Shown here piece by piece: positions 34,818 through 44,139 of a stretch of DNA of 64,000 bases (the stretch's first letter is position 1; the number at the start of each line of letters is the position of its first letter). The stretch spans positions 82,766 through 146,765 of the forward strand of contig NZ_AUGS01000011.1 of NCBI RefSeq assembly GCF_000422785.1, written 5' to 3'. Below the pieces are notes generated by a model. It did not search any database. It was not told the DNA's origin and saw nothing but the letters and a program-made list of their open reading frames with translations. The translations under genes and the position numbers were made by a program. This DNA comes from Pseudovibrio exalbescens DSM 16456. GTDB taxonomy: Bacteria > Pseudomonadota > Alphaproteobacteria > Rhizobiales > Stappiaceae.

Positions 34818-36302
34818 GTGGCCGCCCTACTGGAACTCAACGATATCCATAAATCCTTCTCGGGAGTTCATGTGCTCAAGTCGGTGGGCATGGAAATTCA
34901 TCCCGGAAGAGCTGTGGGCCTTGCCGGTGAAAACGGTGCAGGCAAATCAACCCTGATGAAAATCATTGCGGGTATCTATAGCCGAGACGCCGGCACCGTC
35001 CGCTACAAGGGACAAGAGGTGACCTACAGCAATGCTCGGCAGGCGATTGATGCTGGCATTGCTGTAATTCACCAGGAACTCAACCTTCTGCCGGAACTGA
35101 GTGTGGCCGAGAACATTTTCCTCGGCCGGGAACCCACCCGCATGGGCAAGATTCAGTGGGACTATGTGCGCTCAGAATCACGCAAGTGGCTGGAAGCGTT
35201 GAAACAGAAGATAGATCCAGACGCCCCGTTAGGCACATTGTCTATCGCACAACAGCAGATGGTGGAGATTGCCCGCGCATTGTCACTCAATGCGGAAGTC
35301 ATCATCATGGATGAGCCCACGGATGCCCTAACGGACATAGAGGCAAAAATCCTTTTTGATGTAGTGGCTGACCTGAAGCAACAAGGTAAGGGACTGGTTT
35401 TCATTTCCCATCGCCTCGGGGAGATTTTCGAGATCTGTGAGGACATCGCAATTCTGCGCGATGGTCAGATGGTACATACCGGCCCTACCTCACAAATCAC
35501 AGAAAATGATCTGATCCGCCACATGGTGGGACGCGAGTTGTCCGATCAATACCCGTTCGTTCCAGCGCAACCGGGCAAGATACGGCTCGAAGTTGAAAAG
35601 CTATCAGCCAAAGGTTTTTCAGAGGTTTCCTTTAGCGCAAGGGCAGGTGAAGTGGTTGGTTTTTCTGGACTGGTGGGCGCCGGCCGGACCGAATTGGCCA
35701 AGGCCATATTTGGAGCCAACCATATCACGGGAGGTACTATCAAGATTGATGGGCAACCCGTTACAATCGCCAATCCGCGCCAAGGCATAGCCAATCACAT
35801 CGGATATGTAACCGAGGACCGCAAGTCCGAAGGCTTGATACAAATGCATTCCGTTGGCGAAAACATGTCGCTCACGGGTCTTTCCAAGTTCACAAACCGG
35901 TTTGGGGTGGTGAACCGCACGTCTGCTTTCATCACGATTGACGAGTTTGTCAAGGCGTTCAGCATCAAGACACAAAGTGCTGCGAGCCTTGTACAGAACC
36001 TGTCTGGCGGTAATCAACAAAAGGTGTCCATTGCAAAGTCCCTGATCCCGGGGCCGCGCATTCTCATTCTGGACGAACCCACGCGTGGTGTGGATGTGGG
36101 TGCGAAGCGGGAGATTTATTCCCTGATCAACACACTGAAAGCGGAAGGCCTGTGCATTCTGCTGATCTCATCGGACATGCCCGAACTTTTGGGTATTTCC
36201 GATCGCGTGCTGGTGCTTTCCAACGGAAAGTTGACCGGTGAGTTTTCACGGGAAGAAGCCGACCAGGAAAGCATTATGCGCTGCGCCGTGGCGGGCCAGT
36301 AA
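34818..36302 (+). CDS. rbsA: Ribose ABC transporter ATPase, two-domain
   Basis: The 494-aa protein has two fused ABC domains typical of CUT2 sugar importers. The first has Walker A GENGAGKST and Walker B IIMDEPTDAL. The second has the degenerate P-loop GLVGAGRTEL and signature LSGGNQQKV with ILDEPTRGVD. The first-domain signature is weak (LSIAQQQM). It starts with GTG preceded by GGGAGGG. It drives ribose import through RbsC. Confidence 0.92.
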   Translation: MAALLELNDIHKSFSGVHVLKSVGMEIHPGRAVGLAGENGAGKSTLMKIIAGIYSRDAGTVRYKGQEVTYSNARQAIDAGIAVIHQELNLLPELSVAENIFLGREPTRMGKIQWDYVRSESRKWLEALKQKIDPDAPLGTLSIAQQQMVEIARALSLNAEVIIMDEPTDALTDIEAKILFDVVADLKQQGKGLVFISHRLGEIFEICEDIAILRDGQMVHTGPTSQITENDLIRHMVGRELSDQYPFVPAQPGKIRLEVEKLSAKGFSEVSFSARAGEVVGFSGLVGAGRTELAKAIFGANHITGGTIKIDGQPVTIANPRQGIANHIGYVTEDRKSEGLIQMHSVGENMSLTGLSKFTNRFGVVNRTSAFITIDEFVKAFSIKTQSAASLVQNLSGGNQQKVSIAKSLIPGPRILILDEPTRGVDVGAKREIYSLINTLKAEGLCILLISSDMPELLGISDRVLVLSNGKLTGEFSREEADQESIMRCAVAGQ

Positions 36303-36316
36303 AACGGGTGGGACTG

Positions 36317-37261
36317 ATGAATATCAAACAATTCGCAAGTGACAACAAATCGCTCATCGGCCTGATTATTCTGATGGTGCTGGTGTCCATTGCAAACGCC
36401 AACTTTCTTGGCGTGGACAACATGCTGAACATTCTCCGTCAGACATCAATCAACGCCATAATCGCCATGGGAATGACCTTCGTCATCATCACGGCTGGTA
36501 TTGACTTGTCGGTGGGGTCGATTTTGGCCTTTGCTGGGGCAGTTTGTGCCAGTTTGATCGCAGCAGACATGCCGCTGGTTGTTGCGCTGGTCATGACAAT
36601 CGCTGTGGGAGCCGCCTTGGGCGCGACCAGCGGTACCATTATCAGTTTTTTCAATGTGCAGCCTTTCATTGCCACCCTAGTGGCGATGACCATGATCCGC
36701 GGTGCGACGCTGGTTTATACCGAAGGCCGCCCGATCTCGACCGGTAGTTTTGATGTCGCGGAAAGCTTTTACCAGTTTGGGGCCGGATACACCTTTGGCG
36801 TACCAAATCCGGTTATTGTAGCTGCTGTTGTCTTCCTCGTGTGCTGGTTCGTGCTAACGCACACAAAGTTGGGACGCTACGTTTACGCCATTGGCGGAAA
36901 CGAGAACGTTGCACGCCTGTCTGGTGTTAACGTCACTGCAGTTAAAATTTCGGTCTTTGCCATTAGCGGCGCGTTGGCTGCTTTGGCCGGGATCATTCTC
37001 ACAGCCCGTCTGGAGTCGGCCCAGCCGACCGCTGGCTTGGGCTATGAGCTGGATGCCATTGCCGCTGTCGTTCTGGGAGGAACCAGCCTCATGGGCGGCA
37101 GAGGACGTATCTTTGGCACCATCATCGGCGCGCTCATTATTGGCGTGCTCAACAACGCCCTGAACATCATGGATGTATCTTCGTACTACCAGCAAATTGC
37201 CAAGGGCGCTGTTATCCTTCTCGCGGTTGTCGTTGATAGTCGCGGTAAGGCAAATGCATAA
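36317..37261 (+). CDS. rbsC: Ribose ABC transporter permease
   Basis: The 314-aa highly hydrophobic CUT2 permease has characteristic [18 protein letters not shown] and [20 protein letters not shown] segments, the latter contacting the ATPase. It probably acts as a homodimer. ATG 36317 with GGTGGGA before it is preferred over GTG 36308. It is 14 bp from rbsA. Confidence 0.92.
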   Translation: MNIKQFASDNKSLIGLIILMVLVSIANANFLGVDNMLNILRQTSINAIIAMGMTFVIITAGIDLSVGSILAFAGAVCASLIAADMPLVVALVMTIAVGAALGATSGTIISFFNVQPFIATLVAMTMIRGATLVYTEGRPISTGSFDVAESFYQFGAGYTFGVPNPVIVAAVVFLVCWFVLTHTKLGRYVYAIGGNENVARLSGVNVTAVKISVFAISGALAALAGIILTARLESAQPTAGLGYELDAIAAVVLGGTSLMGGRGRIFGTIIGALIIGVLNNALNIMDVSSYYQQIAKGAVILLAVVVDSRGKANA

Positions 37262-37293
37262 GGTCTTGCAGGCCACTTCATCGGGAGATTGAA

Positions 37294-38175
37294 ATGAAGA
37301 AACTACTTGGAATCGCCGTCGGTACAGCAATGTTGCTGGGAACCACCGCCCATTCAATGGCGGCAGACACCATGGCGCTGGTTGTCTCCACCTTGAATAA
37401 CCCATTCTTTGTTACACTTAAGGACGGCGCGGAAGCCAAAGCTGAAGAGATGGGCTATGAACTGCTCGTTCTCGATAGCCAGAACGACCCTGCCAAGGAG
37501 CTTTCCAACGTAGAAGACGTCCTGAACAAGGACATCAAGGTGCTGCTGATCAATCCGACGGATTCGGACGCTGTTTCCAGTTCGATCCGTGCGGCCAACC
37601 GCAAGGATATCCCGGTTGTGACATTGGATCGTGGCGCTTCTCGTGGTGATGTCGTGTCTCACGTTGCTTCGGATAACGTTCTTGGCGGAGAGATGGCCGG
37701 CAAGCTCATCATTGATACGCTCGGCGGCGAAGGCAAGGTTGTTGAATTGGAAGGCGTGCCGGGAACTTCAGCAGCACGCGACCGTGGTGAAGGTTTCAAC
37801 AAGGCCGTGGGTGCATCTGAAGGTATTGAAGTTGTTGCCAGTCAGCCGGCTGACTTTGACCGCACAAAAGGCCTCAACGTGATGGAAAACATCCTTCAGG
37901 CTCAGCCGGAAGTCGATGCTGTGTTTGCACACAACGATGAAATGGCTTTGGGTGCGATCAAGGCTGTTCAAGCCTCTGGCCGCGACATCGTTGTTGTTGG
38001 CTTTGATGGTACCAGCGATGGTGTAGCCGCGGTTGAAGATGGTTCCATGCTGGCAACCGTTGCTCAGCAGGCAGGTATGATTGGCGCGATTGGCGTGATG
38101 ACTGCGGACAAGATAATCAACGGTGAGAGCGTTGAATCTTATACCCCGGTTCCACTGAAGCTCGTAACCAAGTAA
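37294..38175 (+). CDS. rbsB: Ribose-binding periplasmic protein
   Basis: The 293-aa product has a signal peptide ([19 protein letters not shown], cleavage after SMAA) and the RbsB fold: [56 protein letters not shown] and [15 protein letters not shown]. It delivers ribose to RbsC. A GGGAGATTG site precedes ATG. Confidence 0.93.
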   Translation: MKKLLGIAVGTAMLLGTTAHSMAADTMALVVSTLNNPFFVTLKDGAEAKAEEMGYELLVLDSQNDPAKELSNVEDVLNKDIKVLLINPTDSDAVSSSIRAANRKDIPVVTLDRGASRGDVVSHVASDNVLGGEMAGKLIIDTLGGEGKVVELEGVPGTSAARDRGEGFNKAVGASEGIEVVASQPADFDRTKGLNVMENILQAQPEVDAVFAHNDEMALGAIKAVQASGRDIVVVGFDGTSDGVAAVEDGSMLATVAQQAGMIGAIGVMTADKIINGESVESYTPVPLKLVTK

Positions 38176-38200
38176 GAGCTTGGCTTTCAAACGGTGATTT

Positions 38201-38227
38201 GGCCCCGGCGCATTGTGCCGGGGCCTT
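38201..38227 (+). terminator. Terminator or attenuator between rbsB and rbsR
   Basis: A GGCCCCGGC/GCCGGGGCC stem with a 7-nt loop and short CTTCTA tail lies 25 bp after rbsB. It probably lowers expression of rbsR-rbsK relative to the transporter and raises rbsB mRNA stability. Confidence 0.65.
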
Positions 38228-38248
38228 CTAAAAGAGGCTGGGGAAACA

Positions 38249-39247
38249 ATGGTCAGTATCAAGGATGTAGCGGAAAAAGCCGGTGTATCTCCATCGACCG
38301 TTTCTCATGTCATCAACAAGACGCGGTATGTTTCACCCGTGACAAGCAGCAAGGTTGAGCGCGCGATTGATCAACTGGGATTCCATCCCAGCACATTGGC
38401 GCGAGCCCTGAAAATGAACCGCACCAACAATCTGGGCATGCTGGTATCCTCCAGTACCAACCCGTTTTTCGCGGAAGTGGTCCGAGGTGTGGAAGAAGGC
38501 TGTTATCGCAACAACTTCAGTCTCATTCTATGCAATTCCGGCAACAAGATTGACCGGCAGCTTGATAACCTCACAACGCTGGTTCAAAAACGGATTGACG
38601 CACTGGTCGTCATGACGAACCGGTCGGAAGAAAGGTTCAACGAGGCTCTTCAAAAGGTGAAGGGCTTGCCCAAAGTAGTTCTGGATTCAGCGCCGCAGCC
38701 GAACGCCTGTACATTGCAGGATGACTCCGTTTTAGGCGGACGCTTGGCAACGAACCATCTGATTTCATGCGGCCATCGAAAGATAGGCTGCCTCATGGGC
38801 CCGGAAGGCCATCCTCGCTCCATCGATCGGCATCGCGGCTATATTGAAGCCATGGCGACGGCGGACCTGCCGGTGAACTCCCTTTGGAGCGCTTCCGGGC
38901 CCCTTTCTGTTTCCGGCGGTTACAACGCCATGGCGGAAATCCTGCGATCTGGTCAGCGACCAGACGCTGTTTTTGCGTTCAACGATCTGATGGCGATTGG
39001 TGCGTATCATGCCATTCAGGAGAATGGTTTGAGCATTCCGCAGGACATCTCCGTTGTTGGCTACGATGATATTGAGTATGCCAGTTATATGACCCCGGCC
39101 CTGACCACCATACGGCAACCGAGTTTCGAGCTGGGTTTGCAGGCGGCGCGTACGCTGATTGACCATCTGGATCAAAAAGTTGAGCTTCCGCCCGTCATCC
39201 AGTTGGTTCCCGAGCTCATTGTTCGTCAATCGGTAAAAACGAGATAG
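38249..39247 (+). CDS. rbsR: LacI-family ribose operon repressor
   Basis: The 332-aa product has the LacI headpiece (VSIKDVAEKAGVSPSTVSHVI, hinge near ALARALKMN) and a ribose-type effector domain (SSTNPFFAEVVRGVEEG; FAFNDLMAIGAYHA; VVGYDDIEYASYMTPALTTIRQP). ATG 38249 follows GAGGCTGGGG. Position between the transporter and ribokinase genes, and a palindrome upstream of rbsD, point to RbsR. Confidence 0.88.
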   Translation: MVSIKDVAEKAGVSPSTVSHVINKTRYVSPVTSSKVERAIDQLGFHPSTLARALKMNRTNNLGMLVSSSTNPFFAEVVRGVEEGCYRNNFSLILCNSGNKIDRQLDNLTTLVQKRIDALVVMTNRSEERFNEALQKVKGLPKVVLDSAPQPNACTLQDDSVLGGRLATNHLISCGHRKIGCLMGPEGHPRSIDRHRGYIEAMATADLPVNSLWSASGPLSVSGGYNAMAEILRSGQRPDAVFAFNDLMAIGAYHAIQENGLSIPQDISVVGYDDIEYASYMTPALTTIRQPSFELGLQAARTLIDHLDQKVELPPVIQLVPELIVRQSVKTR

Positions 39248-39255
39248 GAAGACCC

Positions 39256-40176
39256 ATGTCCATTGCGGTTCTTGGCTCCATCAATGTAGATATTATTACG
39301 CGATCCGAGCGATTGCCCAAGCCTGGCGAAACCCTACACGGAGAGAGCTACTCCACCAGTTTGGGCGGCAAGGGGTGTAATCAGGCAGTCGCTGCGCGCA
39401 AGCTGGGAAGTGAGACAACCCTAATTGGCCGGGTGGGAAAGGATGGGTTCGGCCAGATCGCGCTCGATGCCTTGGCTTCCTATGATGTGCCACTGGCTAA
39501 TGTGTTGGTGGATGCGGACAATTCAACCGGCATCGCTGTTATCGGTGTCGATGCCAACGCAGAGAACTGCATTACCGTTGTTGGTGGTGCGAACATGGCC
39601 GTTACAGACGAAGATGTTGCACGGGCTAAAGGTGCACTTACAACCGCCAAGATTTTGATGCTTCAGTTGGAAATACCGGTTGAGACATGTGCTTCGGCAG
39701 CACAACTGGCGCAAAAAACCGGAGCGACAGTGATTTTTGATCCCGCGCCTGCGCCGAGTCAGGGCCTGCCAGACGGCTTTTTAAAACACGTTGATGTTGT
39801 TACTCCGAACGAAACAGAAACGCACATCCTGACGGGTATTTTGCCAACCAACGAGTCAGAAGCCAGACAAGCTGCCGAGAAACTTCATGAACAAGGCGTA
39901 GCGGCAGCTATTGTGAAACTCGGAGCCCACGGCGTTTACTATTCCGGCTATGGCGAACGCGGCTTCATAAAGCCCTTTTCGGTCAAAAGCATAGATAGTG
40001 TGGCCGCCGGAGATTGCTTCAATGGGGGGCTCGCCCATGCGCTTCATGAAGGACAGAGCTTTTCCTCCGCCGTGCGTTTTGCGGCTGCGTGTGGTGCGCT
40101 GGCGACAACCAAGATCGGAGCAGCCCCGGCTGCGCCCACCGCAGACGAGGTGGCTGCGTTACTTGCAACACAATGA
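39256..40176 (+). CDS. rbsK: Ribokinase
   Basis: The 306-aa PfkB-family kinase has GSINVDIITRSERLPKPGET at the start, the sugar-binding GGKGCNQAVAARKLG motif and the ATP/anion-hole motif AAGDCFNGGLAHAL with the catalytic Asp. The second motif reads CFNGG where DTFNGA-like wording is common. It phosphorylates ribose to ribose-5-phosphate. The start is 8 bp after rbsR. Confidence 0.92.
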   Translation: MSIAVLGSINVDIITRSERLPKPGETLHGESYSTSLGGKGCNQAVAARKLGSETTLIGRVGKDGFGQIALDALASYDVPLANVLVDADNSTGIAVIGVDANAENCITVVGGANMAVTDEDVARAKGALTTAKILMLQLEIPVETCASAAQLAQKTGATVIFDPAPAPSQGLPDGFLKHVDVVTPNETETHILTGILPTNESEARQAAEKLHEQGVAAAIVKLGAHGVYYSGYGERGFIKPFSVKSIDSVAAGDCFNGGLAHALHEGQSFSSAVRFAAACGALATTKIGAAPAAPTADEVAALLATQ

Positions 40177-40340
40177 AGCACAGAGGACACCAACTGACCG
40201 AGGCTGGAGTAAAACGAACACATCCGGCCTCGACAGGTGTTCTCTGAAATTTCATGCCGCCGGTTTGAATGATCCTTTCAATTGCCGGGGTATGTGCTAA
40301 ACCGCCTGCGCAGAGAGACAGGTTTGCGAATGAGAGCGGT

Positions 40341-40835
40341 ATGCGAATTATTGTGATGGGGGTAAGTGGGTGTGGCAAATCCACGGTAGGTCAGGCCATC
40401 GCCGATAACCTAGGCTTGCCATTTATCGAAGGTGATACCCTGCACTCCGCAGAAAGCAAAAGAAAAATGGCCGAAGGCGTTCCTCTCAGCGATGAGGACA
40501 GATGGCCTTGGCTGGACCGTGTTGGGCAGAAACTCGGTGCAGCCGATGCCGGCGCTGTTGCGGCGTGTTCTGCCTTGCGGTTGGCATATCGGCAACGATT
40601 GCGATGTGCGGCTGGCAAGGATCTGAAGTTTATCTTTCTCCATGGCCAGCGTGACCTGTTGCAACAACGCATGGAAAAGCGCGAAGGCCATTTCATGCCC
40701 CCTGCCCTGCTGGAAAGCCAGTTGGAAACTCTGGAAAATCCCGAGCGCGAGGTTGGCGTTCTTACTCTGGATGTCTCTCACGACCCGAGTACATTGGCGC
40801 GTCAAGCGACTAACTGGTTGCTATCAGAACAGTAA
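40341..40835 (+). CDS. gntK: Gluconokinase
   Basis: The 164-aa P-loop kinase has Walker A GVSGCGKST (7-15), EGDTLHSAESKRKMAEGVPLSDEDRWPWL and the RxxHFMPxxLLxSQ motif (REGHFMPPALLESQLETLE), all diagnostic of GntK. It forms 6-phosphogluconate from gluconate. No gluconate transporter or dehydratase is adjacent. It may be transcribed with rbsK or from the 164-bp gap. Confidence 0.92.
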   Translation: MRIIVMGVSGCGKSTVGQAIADNLGLPFIEGDTLHSAESKRKMAEGVPLSDEDRWPWLDRVGQKLGAADAGAVAACSALRLAYRQRLRCAAGKDLKFIFLHGQRDLLQQRMEKREGHFMPPALLESQLETLENPEREVGVLTLDVSHDPSTLARQATNWLLSEQ

Positions 40836-40917
40836 GGGGGTGTCCTCGCCTCTGCTTCCAAATGCTAAGTTTACCAGGAGCCCCAACCTACTACTGTGTG
40901 TCGCGGGAGGGGGATTC

Positions 40918-41328
40918 ATGTCCGAAATAATGAGTTTTGCGCAAACTGTATTCGAGTCTCAGCCATTCACCCGCTTTCTGGGCGCCAGATTGGGCGAAGT
41001 AACATCTGAAACCGCCGAGATCTATTTGGACGTCCATGAAAACCATAAGCAGCAACATGGTTTCGTTCATGGCGGGGTATTGAGTTATCTGGCAGACAAT
41101 GCACTGACCTTTGCTGGTGGAATTGCATTGGGTGGTAACGCATTGACTTCCGAATACAAGATCAACTACGTCCGTCCGGCGCTTGGAAAACGCGTAATCG
41201 CGCGCGCGAGTGCCCAAGCAGCAGGAAAACGCCAAGCGGTTTGCCGTTGTGAGTTGATCTGTATTGATGAAAACGGAGACGAAAGACTTTGTGCGTTGGC
41301 TCAAGGTACTGTCGTGCCTGCCGGTTAA
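40918..41328 (+). CDS. PaaI-family hotdog thioesterase
   Basis: The 136-aa hotdog protein has GFVHGGVLSYLADNALTFAGG (HGG near residue 48), followed by the family's KINYVRPALGKRVIARA strand pattern. It is probably an acyl-CoA or aromatic-CoA thioesterase. ATG 40918 has GGGAGGGGG before it. A longer frame from 40642 is a shadow of gntK. It is distinct from the thioesterase at 2053. Confidence 0.85.
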   Translation: MSEIMSFAQTVFESQPFTRFLGARLGEVTSETAEIYLDVHENHKQQHGFVHGGVLSYLADNALTFAGGIALGGNALTSEYKINYVRPALGKRVIARASAQAAGKRQAVCRCELICIDENGDERLCALAQGTVVPAG

Positions 41329-41356
41329 TGATCGCATCAAAGCCAAATAAGAAGAA

Positions 41357-41382
41357 CCCCGCTTGTGAGGCACAAGCGGGGT
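41357..41382. terminator. Terminator copy A (bidirectional)
   Basis: CCCCGCTTGTG and CACAAGCGGGG form an 11-bp stem with T-rich flanks on both sides. It serves the thioesterase on the plus strand. It is a duplicate of the terminator at 42647 after pntB. Confidence 0.8.
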
Positions 41383-41398
41383 TTGTTTGTTTTGGTTA

Positions 41399-42032
41399 TC
41401 AATCTACCAACTGCAGGGCTTGTCCATGGATGCCTTGGCGTCGCCATAGTACATCCGGGAGTTCTCCTTGAAGAACAGTGGGTTTTCGATACCTGAGTAA
41501 CCGGTGCCCTGACCACGCTTGGAGATGAAGACGTTCTTTGCCTTCCAAACTTCCAGAACCGGCATGCCAGCGCTTGGTGAGCTCGGAAACCGTCTGCTGA
41601 GCCTGTGCCACTGCCATGCCGTAGCCCGGAACGATGATGACGCTGTCGGCATCATTCAAGGTTTCGGCGACATAGTCTGCCTCTGCCGGAACCATCTCGC
41701 CTTCGATTTCCTGCGCAGGCCCGGAAGTGCCGCCGAAGCCGCCAAGGATAACGGAGACGAAGTGACGGTTCATGGCCTTGCACATGATGTAGGAGAGGAT
41801 CGCACCGGAAGAACCGACGAGCGCACCCACAACAATGAGAAGGTCGTTGCCCAGAGAAAAGCCGATCGCAGCGGCTGCCCAACCTGAGTAGGAGTTCAGC
41901 ATGGACACAACGACCGGCATGTCTGCGCCGCCGATGCCCATGATCAGGTGGTAGCCGATGAACAGCGCCAGCAGCGTCATCAGGAACAGCGCCCAAACAC
42001 CCCAAACATCGTTGAAATACATGACGCCGAGG
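41399..42032 (-). pseudogene. Truncated, internally deleted copy of the pntB 3' end
   Basis: The nucleotide sequence from 41357 to 42032 repeats 42647-43547 almost exactly, including the terminator. It lacks 224 bp of the intact gene (between 42863 and 43087), with the tetranucleotide AGCG at both edges of the loss. That deletion shifts the frame. A 1-nt deletion near the end (GCAGGGCTTG versus GCAGGAGCTTG) puts only the last residues back in frame. The copy has no N-terminal half, so no functional subunit can be made. Confidence 0.9.
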
Positions 42033-42115
42033 GGGGATGGGAAGCGCGGTGCGGGATGAGGTCAATGGCTGGGCATCAGCCGCGCAGCGAGGCGCTGCAG
42101 GCCTTGGGTGATGCC

Positions 42116-42139
42116 ATGGGGACACCAGAGTGTCCCCAT
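42116..42139 (-). terminator. Hairpin after the DUF805 gene
   Basis: Perfect 10-bp arms ATGGGGACAC and GTGTCCCCAT around a 4-nt loop lie 9 bp beyond the DUF805 stop codon. Confidence 0.55.
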
Positions 42140-42147
42140 TTGCGCGA

Positions 42148-42600
42148 TCAATTAGGGACGGAAACGCCCTCTTGGAGCGGCGCTTTTTTCGGATCCGGGC
42201 CATACTTATTCGGTCCATCCGTGCCAGGCATCAGAAGAAGCGCCAGCGTAACCCCGGAGCTTGCCAGTCCAGCGACGATTCCCAAGATCGGCCCCAAGAG
42301 CGCGGAGCCGGCGCCTAACACAATGAAGATGATGAGCAGGGGCTTGCCGCTCCAACCAATGTCGTGGCACCGCTGAAAAAAGGCGGCGAGGCTCATGACC
42401 ACAAAAAGTGCGGAGAAAGGTATCCCCAAAACACCCAGCAAGACTGACATGGAGCTGGAGGTGCCTAAAGTCATAGCGGTAGAGGCGAGGATGGTGGCAA
42501 TGACCAACATGCCAACAAGAGCTAAAGTGAAAAGGAAATAACTCAAGCGGTTACGGCGACCTTCAAAGGTAAAGACATTTTCGAAAACTGGTTTAGACAC
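42148..42600 (-). CDS. DUF805 membrane protein
   Basis: The 150-aa protein has the DUF805 signature: FTFEGRRNRLSYF near residue 10, RCHDIGWSGKPLL in the middle and GTDGPNKYGPDP near the C-terminus, with four predicted membrane helices. Function is unknown for the family. It sits between the damaged and intact pntB copies and belongs to the duplicated or inserted segment. Confidence 0.88.
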   Translation of the reverse strand: MSKPVFENVFTFEGRRNRLSYFLFTLALVGMLVIATILASTAMTLGTSSSMSVLLGVLGIPFSALFVVMSLAAFFQRCHDIGWSGKPLLIIFIVLGAGSALLGPILGIVAGLASSGVTLALLLMPGTDGPNKYGPDPKKAPLQEGVSVPN

Positions 42601-42646
42601 GGTGCTGCCTCAGGTTGTATAAATTGGATATATACAATTTTAAACA

Positions 42647-42672
42647 CCCCGCTTGTGAGGCACAAGCGGGGT
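42647..42672 (-). terminator. Terminator copy B after pntB
   Basis: The same CCCCGCTTGTG/CACAAGCGGGG stem as at 41357. In the pntB direction it is followed by a T-rich tract (GTGTTTAAAATTG). Confidence 0.75.
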
Positions 42673-42688
42673 TCTTTTGTTTTGGTTA

Positions 42689-44125
42689 TCAATCTACCAA
42701 CTGCAGGAGCTTGTCCATGGATGCCTTGGCGTCGCCATAGTACATTCGGGAGTTCTCCTTGAAGAACAGTGGGTTTTCGATACCTGAGTAACCGGTGCCC
42801 TGACCACGCTTGGAGATGAAGACGTTCTTTGCCTTCCAAACTTCCAGAACTGGCATGCCAGCGATTGGGGAGTTCGGATCGTCCTGTGCAGCCGGGTTCA
42901 CGATGTCGTTTGCACCAATGATGATGACAACATCCGTGTCCGGGAAGTCCTCGTTGATCTCGTCCATTTCCATGACGATGTCGTAAGGCACCTTGGCTTC
43001 CGCAAGAAGAACGTTCATGTGACCGGGCAGACGGCCTGCAACCGGGTGGATTGCAAAGCGGACGTTCTTGCCCTTGGCGCGCAAGCGCTTGGTGAGCTCG
43101 GAAACCGTCTGCTGAGCTTGTGCCACTGCCATGCCGTAGCCCGGAACGATGATGACGCTGTCGGCATCATTCAAGGTTTCGGCGACATAGTCTGCCTCTG
43201 CTGGAACCATCTCGCCTTCGATTTCCTGCGCAGGCCCGGAAGTGCCACCGAAGCCACCAAGAATAACGGAGACGAAGTGACGGTTCATGGCCTTACACAT
43301 GATGTAGGAGAGGATCGCACCGGAAGAACCGACGAGCGCACCCACAACAATGAGAAGGTCGTTGCCCAGAGAAAAGCCGATCGCAGCGGCTGCCCAACCT
43401 GAATAGGAGTTCAGCATGGACACAACAACCGGCATGTCTGCACCGCCGATGCCCATGATCAGGTGGTAGCCGATGAACAGCGCCAGCAGCGTCATCAGGA
43501 ACAGCGCCCAAACACCCCAAACGTCGTTGAAGTACATGACGCCGAGGATGATGGAGCCCAGTGCTGCTGCTGCATTGAGCATGTGGCCGCCGGGCAACTT
43601 GGTTGCTGCGGAAGTGACCTTGCCAGCGAGCTTGCCGAAGGCAACCACAGAGCCGGTGAAGGTGACCGCACCAATGAAGACGCCAAGGAAGACTTCAACA
43701 CGCAAAATGCTGACTTCGACCGGGGTCTTGTGTGCCAGAACAGCTGCAAAACCTTCAAGGCTGTGGCGGGCTGTTTCGTCCATGGCCAGAACGCGGGACA
43801 GTTCAAAGTCCGCATTGAAGCCGACCAGAACCGCGGCCAGACCCACGAGTGAGTGCATGGCTGCCACAAGCTGTGGCATTTCGGTCATCTGAACGCGCAT
43901 GGCGACGAAGTAACCGATGATGCCGCCTGCAATGATGAGTACGACTGAAAGAACCCAAAGGCCCGCACCGGGACCGACTAGGGTTGCAATGACAGCCAGT
44001 GCCATGCCGACAATGCCGTACCAGACAGCGCGTTTTGCGCTTTCCTGATTGGACAGGCCGCCCAGAGACAGGATGAAGAGAACGGCTGCTACAACGTAAG
44101 CAGCAGTGGTGAAACCGTATTCCAT
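42689..44125 (-). CDS. pntB: NAD(P) transhydrogenase subunit beta
   Basis: The 478-aa product has about nine N-terminal membrane helices (residues 1-260) and the C-terminal NADP(H)-binding dIII domain with [44 protein letters not shown] and [13 protein letters not shown]. With PntA it couples proton entry to hydride transfer from NADH to NADP+. It starts 14 bp after pntA. The 3' part is duplicated downstream as a pseudogene. Confidence 0.95.
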   Translation of the reverse strand: MEYGFTTAAYVVAAVLFILSLGGLSNQESAKRAVWYGIVGMALAVIATLVGPGAGLWVLSVVLIIAGGIIGYFVAMRVQMTEMPQLVAAMHSLVGLAAVLVGFNADFELSRVLAMDETARHSLEGFAAVLAHKTPVEVSILRVEVFLGVFIGAVTFTGSVVAFGKLAGKVTSAATKLPGGHMLNAAAALGSIILGVMYFNDVWGVWALFLMTLLALFIGYHLIMGIGGADMPVVVSMLNSYSGWAAAAIGFSLGNDLLIVVGALVGSSGAILSYIMCKAMNRHFVSVILGGFGGTSGPAQEIEGEMVPAEADYVAETLNDADSVIIVPGYGMAVAQAQQTVSELTKRLRAKGKNVRFAIHPVAGRLPGHMNVLLAEAKVPYDIVMEMDEINEDFPDTDVVIIIGANDIVNPAAQDDPNSPIAGMPVLEVWKAKNVFISKRGQGTGYSGIENPLFFKENSRMYYGDAKASMDKLLQLVD

Positions 44126-44139
44126 TGTTCAGCTCCCCC

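Noticed and set aside
36854..37405. 183-codon minus-strand frame across rbsC-rbsB
   Set aside because: Antisense to two clear genes; composition typical of a shadow frame.
42543..42839. 98-codon minus-strand frame ending in the DUF805 start region
   Set aside because: It is an out-of-frame reading of the pntB 3' end running on past the terminator, the same shifted frame seen in the damaged copy.
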